Shown: positions 22,934 to 33,477 of the stretch, in pieces
Position numbering within the stretch: position 1 is the stretch's first letter
Layout: every line of letters starts with the position of its first letter
NCBI GenBank assembly: GCA_023374045.1
Contig: CM041777.1
Span: 86,236,300 to 86,300,299, forward strand
Length of the DNA: 64,000 nucleotides
Source of the DNA: Limonium bicolor
Taxonomy: Eukaryota; Streptophyta; Magnoliopsida; Caryophyllales; Plumbaginaceae
Direction: 5' to 3'
Made by a program: the position numbers and the translations under genes
The notes under the pieces: generated by a model
Databases searched by the model: none
Seen by the model: only the letters and a program-made list of their open reading frames with translations
What the model was told of the DNA's origin: nothing

Positions 22934-24240
22934 TAGACCTAGCAATTTGGGTCGCTAGGTCGGGTTGATATCAACCCTAACCCAACCCATTTAAAATATC
23001 ATCAATCCATGCCCAACCCAAAAATGGATGGGTCGAAAAATCATGACCCTAACCCAACCCGTTTAAAATCCTTCAACCCTAACCCAACCCACCCAACCCA
23101 TTTTTTAAGCATACAATAATTTAGACGGATTAGGGGTAGACTTTAATAAAAAAAATCCAAAAACATCCGGTGCTAACTAATTAGGATGAAACAAAAGGAA
23201 GAGAAGTAATCTTGCTTGATCGACCCAACTTTAAACGAATTTCATGTTATGCAAAGAATGTAAAAGTACTACATCAATTTCCCATGAATAGATTAACACG
23301 TACTTTTTCCATAAGTTTATATTTATCAATCTGAGCATAAAGCTCTACCACTATTGGGGAGGAATCCTATCTAGATATGCACATGATCCTAGTGCCTTTA
23401 ATAAAGAGGGAACGAAAATGAAAATCTTCATTATGCATTAGAGGAATATACTAAAGACAAATCTTCTAAAGTTAGAAATAATTTATAAACTGAGAGCTCA
23501 AAGGCTCAAACTATGACTAATAGTTTTAAAAATAAATACACATGTTTAAAATGAGTGCTCATGCCTGAGAAAAGTAAAATCACAATCGCTTAATTGTTAC
23601 CTCAGTTGAGGAACTTCTATGCAGCACGCTATCCGTATTGTTGGCTTCAGAATTCACTAAGAGGTCTATAATCATGATCCTACTTACAAAAAATACATAT
23701 CACCTACTTTTGTTCACCATTCTAGAAAATCTAAACATACATATGTTCTCAAGAACAACTATGGCAGTGAGAATAAGAAAAACAAACCTTGGGAAGAGAT
23801 GAAGAACGACATAGACATGAACAAAGACGTAGAGAGGAAAAATGGATGTGAGTCTACAAGACGAGAGTATTTGAGTTTTCAACATTATGTTAAGGTCTGG
23901 TTGGACCCTTTGTTTGATATGCAGCTGGTCAGACCGTTTGTTTAGTTAAAATTATGTGATATTATTAAAGGTAGGATAGTCCAACTGCACTTGGGCTTAA
24001 GGCTAAGGTATAGTTTCATCTGAAAATAATATATATATATATATAATTGTGAATTAATTATTAACAAATATATTTTCGGGTTTCGGGTTGGGTCATGGGT
24101 TATGATCTCTACCCTAACCCAACCCACAAAATTAGCTTATTACCCTAACCCAACCCAAAAAATAGATAGGTCAATAATCAAGACCCTAACCCGTAAAAAT
24201 ATGGGCTGGGTTTCAAGTTGAGTCAAAATTGCCAGGTCTA
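22934..24240. mobile_element. Nested hAT element with CCCTAACCCAACCC subterminal repeats
   Basis: Terminal inverted repeats TAGACCTAGCAATTTG and CAAAATTGCCAGGTCTA match in 15 of 17 positions. The flanks ACTTAAAG and CTTAAAAG are a likely 8-bp duplication with one change. Many copies of CCCTAACCCAACCC lie near both ends (22970-23105 and 24105-24190), the usual arrangement of transposase-binding repeats in hAT elements. No transposase is encoded. Confidence 0.85.
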
Positions 24241-24921
24241 CTTAAAAGTAGTTGATTCTATATTAATGATTAGGTTATCACTATTTAATTCATCACTCAA
24301 AATTATACATATATTTTATCTACTTTTTCTATATATACACATATTTATTATTATTCAAAAAAACTATGGGTGATGTGTATGTGCGTCCGCCACTACATTC
24401 CTCCTGTAGTTAGAATGTTGCTGTTCCATGCGAGTGAGCCAACGCGTGCCCTGTGTCCACCACTCAATGTTCTCAGCTGCATATATGAACAACAGGGTCA
24501 ACATCAGGGATCATACATGAAAGCACAGCCATGAATCCACTCCCAACATGATCCTAACTCATTTGTATAAGAAATTTGTACAATTGGGCAGAAATTAATA
24601 CTAAAAATGACCGAAATGGGGGAGATTTCATGAACAGACAAAGTTTACCTGGCGGTTTGAAGTAGAATCCCACAGCTGGACTTCAGAGTTGTTCAAGCCG
24701 ACTGCAATATGTCTACCGTCAGGAGCCCAGTTGACACTAGTGATGGGACCCATCTCATCATCAACGGTGACCAGCTCAGATGTGGATCCATTCGAAGCAT
24801 CCCAGAGATAAACAGTGCATCTAAGCGCAATAGCAAGGACATGCTACCACCCCAGTCAAGGAGATTAAGATAATAATCATCAATCAGATCGGGAGCATCT
24901 AATGTTCACTCTGAAGTCTGG

Positions 24922-25104
24922 CACTACAACATTATGTATCAATGGGGGCAACAAAAAACTTGCCTCCAAAATGAAACCAAAGGAGGCGAGAAGAGAAGAT
25001 GCCTCTGTTGGTTAGATCAACGAAGGCGACGTGAATGTTGCCTCCATTGATTAGCTCAATAGAGGCGAATAATTAACGTCGCCTCCCTTGTACATTCTTA
25101 AGAA
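24922..25104. mobile_element. CACTA-type terminus entering the gap
   Basis: The sequence begins CACTACAACA at the point where CDC20 similarity stops. It is followed by repeated short motifs in both orientations, GGAGGCGA and TTGCCTCC, as expected for CACTA subterminal regions. The other end is lost in or beyond the gap, so the 3-bp duplication cannot be tested. Confidence 0.55.
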
Positions 25105-25604
25105 NNNNNNNNNNNNNNNNNNNNNNNNNNNNNNNNNNNNNNNNNNNNNNNNNNNNNNNNNNNNNNNNNNNNNNNNNNNNNNNNNNNNNNNNNNNNNNNN
25201 NNNNNNNNNNNNNNNNNNNNNNNNNNNNNNNNNNNNNNNNNNNNNNNNNNNNNNNNNNNNNNNNNNNNNNNNNNNNNNNNNNNNNNNNNNNNNNNNNNNN
25301 NNNNNNNNNNNNNNNNNNNNNNNNNNNNNNNNNNNNNNNNNNNNNNNNNNNNNNNNNNNNNNNNNNNNNNNNNNNNNNNNNNNNNNNNNNNNNNNNNNNN
25401 NNNNNNNNNNNNNNNNNNNNNNNNNNNNNNNNNNNNNNNNNNNNNNNNNNNNNNNNNNNNNNNNNNNNNNNNNNNNNNNNNNNNNNNNNNNNNNNNNNNN
25501 NNNNNNNNNNNNNNNNNNNNNNNNNNNNNNNNNNNNNNNNNNNNNNNNNNNNNNNNNNNNNNNNNNNNNNNNNNNNNNNNNNNNNNNNNNNNNNNNNNNN
25601 NNNN
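25105..25604. other. Assembly gap of exactly 500 N
   Basis: All 500 positions are N. The round number suggests a fixed-size placeholder, so the true distance is unknown. A CACTA terminus lies on the left and the middle of a retroelement RT on the right, so the missing sequence probably includes RNase H, integrase and the 3' LTR. Confidence 0.98.
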
Positions 25605-26120
25605 TCGATAAATATTACCACAAACTTATCAAGAAATGGACTAAAGACTCGATTCATGAAGTCCATAAATACAGCCGGTGCATTGGTTAACCCGAATGGC
25701 AAGACTATGAATTCGTAGTGGCCATACCACGAGGGAAAAACAGTCTTTGCTATATCTTTGTCTGCCACCTTCAATTGATGATAGCTTGGCCTTAAATCTA
25801 TCTTGGAAAACATCTTGGCACCTTGGAGTTGGTCGAACAAATCGTTGATTCTTGGCTAAGGGTATTTATTTTTTATAGTGACTAATTAACTCTCTATAGT
25901 CGATGTAAAGATGCATAATTCCTTTCTTCTTTCTAACAAACAATACTGGAGCACCCCACGGTGATACACTTGGTTGGATATAGCCTTTTCTCAACAGTTC
26001 TCCCAGTTGTTCCTTTAACTCTTTTGTTTCATTTGGTAACATCTTGTACGGATGCTTCGAAATCGGTGTTGTGCCAGGTGCTAAGTCAATGGTAAATTCC
26101 ACTTCACGGTCTGGCAGCAT
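25605..26120 (-). pseudogene. Chromovirus reverse transcriptase fragment
   Basis: Two minus-strand frames together give the N-terminal half of a Ty3/gypsy [38 protein letters not shown] and YIDYRELI in 25866-26120, then [35 protein letters not shown] and DKFVVIFI up to the gap edge. The motifs are those of the Tekay/Del-type chromoviruses. A stop and frame break near 25862 replaces the usual segment between DYRELN and the FDQLQG motif, so the gene is inactive. The catalytic DD pair would begin at the first base of the gap. Confidence 0.85.
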
Positions 26121-26499
26121 ACATGAAACTCCTCTGGAAAATTATCAGGAAATTCCCTCACAACTGATATGTCTTCTATGGTTGGTATTGTCTTCCGGTT
26201 TGTTGTAACACTGTCACCTTCCTCTTTTATACAAAGCATAAGAATGCTTGGTGTCCCTCTCTAACATCCTTCCACAACTTCAATGCTGACACTACTCTTA
26301 TCCCATTGTTCTTACCCTTATTTGTGTATGATACTCTTTTCCCTTCTAAACTCACGTTTCTCACAATCAATGCACCCTTTATCTTTGCTCAACCGATCCA
26401 TTCCCAAAATTAGGTCAAAATCTTTTAGTTCAAACCGCACCACATCTACCCCAAATTCATTTCCCTTTATACATATTTTTACTCCCTCAATTGTTTTAC

Positions 26500-27000
26500 G
26501 ACACCTAACTATCCTTCATGTTGGTGTAGACACAGCAAAATCAAGCTCAACCATTGGTGTACCTCTACTCTCCTTATAAATTTAGAAGACATAAAGGAAC
26601 ACGATGCACCAAAATCAAATAATACTTTAGCTATGGTACTATGGACTGGAAAAGTACCTGTTATAACATGTCTCTCTTGCTCAGCTTCATTCTTGGTTAT
26701 AAGATTGATATGCCCTTGATTCTAGTTACCTCCACCTTGGCTTTCTCCTCCACCCTTTGTTGTTATTTTTCTTGGTTACTTCCTTTGTCATTATAATTGT
26801 CCTTAAACCCCTACCTTGGTGTTGTTGTAGTTCCTATTGGAGTAGCTCTGATTATTCACTTGCCTCTAGGTTTGATTCCTGCTACCATCGTTGTTCCTAC
26901 CACATCCACACTACTTTTTGTTACACTCGAAGGCTCTGTGACCAAGGTCACCACAGTTAAAACATCTTACCATCTTTCCTGAACAATCTACTCCCAGGTG
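26500..27000 (-). pseudogene. Chromovirus protease and gag zinc knuckle remnants
   Basis: At about 26580-26640 the minus strand encodes VLFDFGASCSFMSS, the aspartic protease active-site region with the usual Ser after the catalytic Asp changed to Phe. At 26936-26977 it encodes CFNCGDLGHRAFEC, a perfect CX2CX4HX4C knuckle that binds element RNA. Stops and frame changes lie between the two. Confidence 0.8.
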
Positions 27001-28008
27001 ATCTCTTTTACACTACTTATAGAAGTAATACCTAACCTTCTTATGTTGGTTGGTTTTATAGGAACTTTGCCCAGGGTAATTTGATCTGCCCTAGGGCGTT
27101 TTGCCTCACAGTTGATTTCCATCATACCTTGGTTCTTATCTTGGTTCTCCCCACCTGATCCTAATCCTAATTCAAATCTCCTTTTTTGTTTTTTTATACC
27201 TTTTCCCTTCTTTGTTGTACTCGATACAGATTTTCTGCCTTATTGTACGCCTCTTGCAGAGCCACTAGAACAACACTCACCACCTCTTGTAGACTCCAGT
27301 AAACCTCCAATGAAACATTGAACCTTGGAGGCTTAATTGGGCACCATATTTAACGCAAACCTTTCCAGTTCTATAAACTTGGAGTGGTATGTCTTCACAT
27401 CATTTGATAGTTGTTTCAGCTCAGTAAACTTGTGGTACTTCTGCATGCGAACATGCTTAGGGTAAAATCTCTTTCTCATGGTAGTTTTAAGAACTTTCCA
27501 TCAATAATTGGGTTCTCCTTGTAATCTTTTCTATTCTGCAGTCCACCATAGGTCTGCCTCACCTTTAAAATAATAAACAGCCCCACTTAGCTGTTTCTCT
27601 TATGGACTATCAACAATGGCAAATATCTTATCAAGCTCTCTTATCCAGTCCTCCAGGATTACAGGGTGTTCTTCACCAGAATAGCTATTGGGCTTCATCG
27701 TAGAAATTCTATGGGAAATATCTTTTGGAGCCTCAACCCTCTCTTCTTGCCTTTTGAGTATTCTACCCATGCTAAGTGTTAGGTCTCTCAAGGTTTCAAG
27801 TTGTCCCTTTTCGGTAATTCCCCTTGATTGTTCTCCATTATGTACGCATATTATTCAAAACATCACAAGCAAACAAGTATTCAAGAATTCAAACATTCAG
27901 TCGGCCAAACAACACATAAAATTCCTTCCCCGGCTTATCAAAATTTTAGATCTAGACTCTTTATGTCGTTCTTATATATTTAGGTCTATCTCTAGGCTCT
28001 AAACCTAG
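27000..28008 (-). pseudogene. Chromovirus gag remnant and leader
   Basis: The minus-strand frame at 27600-27791 encodes KPNSYSGEEHPVILEDWIRE, the start of a gypsy gag domain, followed leftward by broken frames towards the zinc knuckle. From 27830 to 28008 no protein is recognisable; this is the untranslated leader. Confidence 0.65.
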
Positions 28009-28020
28009 GGTCTGATACCA
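28009..28020 (-). promoter_or_regulatory. Primer binding site, initiator tRNA-Met type
   Basis: GGTCTGATACCA on the plus strand matches the tRNA-iMet 3' end in 11 of 12 positions and lies three bases from TGTAACA at 28024. It supports a minus-strand element whose gag-pol lies to the left. Confidence 0.85.
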
Positions 28021-28023
28021 AAC

Positions 28024-31000
28024 TGTAACACTCAACTTTCCTTAAACATTAACCAACCTTATATTAAACATTAATGTTTGCAGTGGACTTACAAAATTTT
28101 CCCTGGGTGTTACCGCCACATTCACGCCAGTGAATGCTAGGCTAACTACAAGATCACACCCTCATCCAAAAATGGTTTTGCTTCCTTACAAACTATTTCA
28201 AAAATTACTTCCTAAACTTTACATCCCTTCACCCCAAAAGTTACATCCCATTTATATCATTCACCTTTCTACAAAAATATACCAAGTCCTTACAACTTCT
28301 TACTAAAAATAAGAAAAGTACTTCTTGACTTGAGATATTGTGAGAACCCTCATCCTAGCTTGTCTTGGAATACATCAATAAACTAAGGCTTTCAGGATGG
28401 ACTTTCTAACAATGACTTGGACTCCTGCTACCAGCCCTAGTGAGTTTACAAGGTAGACATCTATGAAGTAGTTAAACTTCGTTTTGTTCCCTTCCCACAA
28501 GGCCAACCGAAAGCAATCAATCTGCAACCACAAAACACATACACAAAGAAAAGGGTTACAAGTAACGTCAGAGAAACTGAGTAATTCTTGCTACAACCTA
28601 TAAAATTCATGTAGCCTTATAAAACACTTTAAGATATCTTAAATAACAATACAAAGAATCACAATAAGATATAACACTAGAAACCACACAAATAATCTTA
28701 CTAAGACATGATAACATACGTCCTCATATACCATGAAACAACCATGACATTACCACCAGAACTTATCTAAATTTATTTCCTTCCACCAAGCCTCGGGCAT
28801 ACCAGTCTTTCGACAAAGGGAACTAATAGGATCAGGGTGCTGACCGAGCAGGTCCAAGGTGCTAGTCTCAGGCCAACTCTGCTTAGAGATAAGTAATTGG
28901 CAAAGAGATAATGCGGAAGATTTTTGTGGAAAATTGACAAGACAGGATTTTGCTTGTATTAAAATTTGAATTGAATTACAACCTAGCTTCCTATCTTGGG
29001 ATTAGACATAGGTAGTCTGTCTAATCAAACACCCGCTATACTGTACAAGTAGATCAATACAGTATAAGGAGTAAGGGAGTGTTTGTGTGCTCTATAGGAA
29101 ATAAATTCCTAAGCCAAAATGACAAAGTCATACTAAGATCTCTCAAAAATGATATCTCTCTCAATATGACTTTCTCTCTCTCTATGAAATTTGGAAGTGA
29201 AAAGCCCTAACTATTGCAAATGACTTCTACCTGCTTAAATACTGATAAAATCCAAAGTAACTGCTCCCATTATGTGTAAACTAATGTTTCCACGACCTCC
29301 CACTATGCATTGGGTGGGAAATATCTCAGCAGCTCTGTAGTAGGACTCGTTCTAGCGCTCTTTAACCTTGATCGCCTTCATTTTCGGAGCTGGTTATATG
29401 TGAACGTGTTGAGTAGTTATTTCCTTGTATTTCTCCACGTTTTGACAGTAGAGGATCGTCTTATAGCTTCTAGAACTTTCCAGGAGAATATTATATCACA
29501 GAACGACTCCTTTTACAGTCAGACTCCTTCGTCTCCCAGACTTACTCTGATGCCATTATCAGTGTGAGACTCATTTTGTAACCAGACTTACTCAATTTCC
29601 ATTATCAGCAAAACCTTGGGTTCCAACAGGCACTAAGACCCTCGGCCCCTTGGATACTATAGCCACCTCACCCAATCTCCTTAAGTGTGCAAACCCCTTA
29701 TAGGTTAGTTGCCTATATAGTAGATCATAGTGGCCTACCCACTATACATTGGTAGAGGGGAAAATCAATGTAGAGCTTTGCCAACTATGGCTTACAATTT
29801 CCTTGTCTATAACACCATGAATAGGAACAAGTGATTCGGAACACCAAACCACGGTCTCAACTTAAGCATAACAACTGCATAAAATATCAAGAAGACAACA
29901 ATATTCGGTCACCATAAGATAAGTAATAAGCAAGTTATTCATCCACTTAAACACTTATAATGTATCTTTAAAACAAGAACTAGATTAAGATCTAACCACT
30001 AAGTATTTTCGACCCACATTTATACCAACATAACACCATGACCTTATGAGCAAATATCCATGAAATAAATGAAAGAAACATTCAAAATCACTCACACATT
30101 TTTGGCAGAAACCAGAACACCTTAAACCACATTTTAAACCTTTTAACTCACCTTTAACTAACCAAATCCCATCTGTACAAACCATCCACGAACTTGAGAA
30201 ATGAAAGGTGATTAAAGAACCATGAATTATAGCTTAAAACCATGAAGGTTACTCAAAGAAAACAACCATCTAACTTGCTCCAATGTTAAGGCACCAAGAT
30301 ACACCAAAAAGTGACCTTAAGCAAAAAGAGTTGTACACAAGAATTACCTGACTTCTCCTGGCTATTTTTCTTCAAATATCTCCTAAGATTAACAAGGCAT
30401 TAAGGTTCTTCTAACTCCTCTAAAAATCGACAACCACTTGCTTAGAACTTCTTTACTTCTTCTCTTGGTTTTCACCCTCTTTAGTCTCTATTTTGATCTG
30501 CCTTGCTAACCGATTTGCTCTAGTTCTTTGGCTTACGTGTCTTAGTGAAATATGAGGATGGAAAGATGATTCAGAGTAAGGAAGAAGGACTGAATGAATG
30601 ACCTCTTAAATAGGCAAAGGAAGCTTACTTAAAGGCTAGGAAAGCTTTAGTTAGGTGACACCTCATGTATTACCTTCTTGTTTCCTATTGGACCAAGCTT
30701 CGGCTGAATAAGATAAGGATATTTCAAGGATGATCAGGCAGGGTTGGGGTCGGCAACTACAGCAGCGATGATGGGCTGAACTAAGCATTAAATAAGCATT
30801 AATGAGCGTAAATGTACCACGATTTTTAAGGCTTTGTTTGGCCATGTCTAGCCGCCTTTTGCTAGGCCTTGTTTGGCTAGATGTTCTAAGGCTACTTAAG
30901 GATCAAGAAAGGTTAAGATAGTACTGGTTACCTCTTTTTCTTGGGGCCACCAACACATATGGTAGGAATTACGTTGCTTCAAGTGGAAGTAAATAAGACG

Positions 31001-32612
31001 TGGTTGTCCTTTAGACTAAAACACCAGTAATGATCTTATGACACCTCATACTTGCGTACTTATATGTATAACTCCTATTTGATAGGACATTAGGCCACTT
31101 ATCCCTTGACACCTCTTGCTTCCCGCCGCCTCATGCTTACCTTCACTAGGTTATAACCTCGTGCTTACCTCAACTAGGTCCCCACCTCGTGCTTAACAAG
31201 CCATTATTGATGTATCTTAAGGAGAAAAGTAGCTTTGATATGATAAAACTAACTTAGGAACATTTCTGGCTACTAGGTTTTACTGGTTTTCCTAGGGTTT
31301 TCCATCTCCAACTACTAGGGTTTCCTAGGGTTCATTGGATTTCTGAGGCTTCCTCAGGGTTTCCAAGACTATTTTCGGGATTTTCATGACTTCCAAGACT
31401 TAGGGTTGAAAGAACGTATATCTTCCCCATTACTTATCCTAGCTCTAGTTCCTAACTTTCTTTTTTCTACCAATATCTCTCCTATAATTCCTAAGTGATC
31501 AAGAGAAACGCCTTAATAAATGGCAAGTGGAAATTGGGTCAAATTTCCATATTGGATCATATATCCATTGACCAAATCACCTAGGTACATTCCTTAGATA
31601 AATGTGCTTGAAATCATTAATAAATGGTGGGAAAACTATTTTTCTTTTGTGATAAACCCAAGCCGGTAACTTGGTCACGTGTTGTGTACACGAGTGAATG
31701 ACACTATTTGGTCCACTAGGCCCCTAAATATAATAGGGGATAAAAGGCCTCTGCCTCATAACAGGGGATAAAATGCCCATGCCTCATAACAAGGGATAAT
31801 TGAAGATGAAAATAAGGAATAAAATTGTAAGATGTGCCATCTTCTAACATGGTGGCATAACAAGGTTGTGAAAAGATAAAACTTTAGATTCAAGATATCT
31901 AAAGATAAAAACACTTAAGATATATTAGGAGATAACAGTAAAGCTCATAAATTCCATGAAGAATAAAACAGATTAAATGGGCGCTTAAAACACGCCTAAG
32001 CTTAATTATCACTCAAATGATTGTTGTATTGAGTTATCCATATGATTGGTCGGTTACTGATTGAGCTTATTTATCGTATATTGGCATTATGGGTTTGTGT
32101 TATTCATGTGATTGTTTATTGAGTATGACATTCTGAATATATATTTAAAACGGATTGCATGCTCACTTGACCAATTAACCTAAGTGTGGCATAAAGGTGT
32201 ATAAGGACTGCATGATGTCATACTCAAAGTTGGGCTGACCCCTTCAATAATATTTTTACAGGTGCATAAGCGGAGATACTCAGCCAGGGTGCAGGGTTGG
32301 TAGTTTGGGGTTTTTATTTGAGATTATGTTTTTTAACAAATAGTGTAATTGCTCCCGTTGTGGACAGGATTGAAGAGTCTGTAATATGAATTTGAGTTTT
32401 TTTGTAAATACTATCTATAGTCATGCATTGCGTTCCTATTAGTTGATGTAGCTTTGTCATGCATTTAAGTGTACGATGGAGGTTGTGCATCTCGACTCAT
32501 AACGATGGTAGCATCGCGAAGAGGTAGAGACTATTTCCACTGCAATTAAGGGATGGACTATGCTTTGGAGGTTTACATAATACTATCTGGTTATGAGTTA
32601 AGGTATGTTACA
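28024..32612 (-). mobile_element. Chromovirus 5' LTR, ~4.6 kb, possibly with a nested insertion
   Basis: The stretch starts TGTAACACTC after the primer site and the next matching inverted terminus, GGTATGTTACA, ends at 32612, giving TGTAACA...TGTTACA ends. If these are partners the LTR is 4,589 bp. A different-looking block at about 28,880-29,630, with a TATA-like TTAAATACTG and an end in GGTTCCAACA, may be a nested solo LTR, but I could not find a convincing duplication around it. No protein is recognisable. Confidence is limited because the partner LTR is missing. Confidence 0.55.
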
Positions 32613-32948
32613 ACTTTAGTTTAAAAAACCAAAATAACAAGCTTGTATTTATAGTAGTTATTATAGATTTATTTTTCATTACATTATGAACCAAATAAAA
32701 AATTTGATTCTTATTCAAGTAATAAACAAATGAATAATTTTTTGAGAATAACTGTTACATTCTGACATAAAAGTCTATTTAGGCCCTATGCTTTTGTAAA
32801 GTGATCGGGGTCCTCATGTCAGTCGTCAGTTGAAGTTAGAAAAAGTAGTGAGAAAAAATAGGTAAACAAATATAAAAAGATGATAACAATTGATGTATGT
32901 GATATATATAAAAAAGTGACATAATCAAATAAACTCGTTTTAGTAATT
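32613..32948. other. AT-rich intergenic DNA
   Basis: No gene or terminal repeat is visible between the LTR end and the MITE. Confidence 0.5.
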
Positions 32949-33189
32949 TCATCCCTCCGTCCTGAATTGACCGTCCTGTTTACTATTTGAAACATGTCGT
33001 TTGACTTCAACTTTTAACATATAAGATAAATTAATTTTGAAAATTTAAGTTTGCATATGATTCCTTACATGATAAACTATATGTTACAAAATTTAGTTTT
33101 ATAAATTATTTTATCTTATATGCTTAATATTGAAGTATAAAAACGTGTCATAAAACAATCAGGACGGTCAATTCAGGACGGAGGGAGTA
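32949..33189. mobile_element. Stowaway MITE upstream of PEX19
   Basis: Terminal inverted repeats of about 27 nt, starting ATCCCTCCGTCCTGAATTGA at 32951 and ending GGACGGAGGGAGTA at 33189, enclose an AT-rich core. The ends are those of plant Stowaway (Tc1/mariner) MITEs. It lies about 290 bp upstream of the PEX19 start codon and could carry promoter elements. Confidence 0.9.
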
Positions 33190-33477
33190 AGAATGTGGCC
33201 CAATTAATTTTATACAGACTTTTTAGTAATTAGTTTATCAATTTATTCATATATTGATAAATAATTAAGAAATTCAAGAAAAGTAAGAGAGAGACAAAGT
33301 TTGTCAAGGTCGGTCGCTACTCGCAGCCGGTATCTATCGTTTCCCGATCCACTCGAACTGCAGCTCCACTACCACTGCCGGATTGTTTCCTCTTCCGCCC
33401 TCCTCCCTATCTACCATCTTAGTCTGCCAACTAGTTTTCCATTGCCCGGTGGAGGAATATAGCCCACTCAAGCATCC

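Larger units (their letters stand above)
22566..24395. mobile_element. Non-autonomous hAT element inside a CDC20 exon
   Basis: The 8-bp target duplication CATTCCTC is present at 22558-22565 and 24396-24403. Terminal inverted repeats are AAGTGGCGGAC on the left and GTCCGCCACTA on the right, typical of plant hAT elements. Removing one duplication and the element restores the CDC20 frame across LTTGG/MDGK. No transposase is encoded; most of its length is a second, nested hAT plus a Stowaway MITE. Confidence 0.92.
21935..24921 (-). pseudogene. CDC20: CDC20 (APC/C activator, WD40) pseudogene, 3' part
   Basis: Minus-strand exons encode the WD40 propeller of CDC20: DAPDLIDDYYLNLLDW (about 24860-24905), then [14 protein letters not shown] to [12 protein letters not shown] (24650-24840), an intron (24480-24649), [21 protein letters not shown] (24396-24477), then [13 protein letters not shown] to the C-terminal NRIR and stop at 21935. 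In life CDC20 recruits substrates to the anaphase-promoting complex. The retained intron shows a DNA-level duplicate and not a retrocopy. It is dead several ways: Arg to stop before TLDAPD, a frame break after LLDWGG, a ~13-bp deletion after RSLITS-equivalent ELL, Trp to stop in RFWN, and a 1.83-kb hAT insertion. The N-terminal third is cut off by a CACTA terminus at 24922. Confidence 0.9.

Noticed and set aside
22975..24190. Interstitial telomere
   Set aside because: CCCTAACCCAACCC is not a regular CCCTAAA array and is placed subterminally within a hAT element with its own inverted repeats.
25088..25690. 200-codon plus-strand frame through the gap
   Set aside because: It consists mostly of unknown residues over the N run.
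25605..26120. Endogenous pararetrovirus RT
   Set aside because: The RT is followed upstream by a gypsy gag knuckle, a tRNA-iMet primer site and an LTR, and its motifs are of chromovirus type.
28880..29630. Nested solo LTR inside the chromovirus LTR
   Set aside because: The composition changes and a GGTTCCAACA end is present, but I could not find a matching start or a target duplication.
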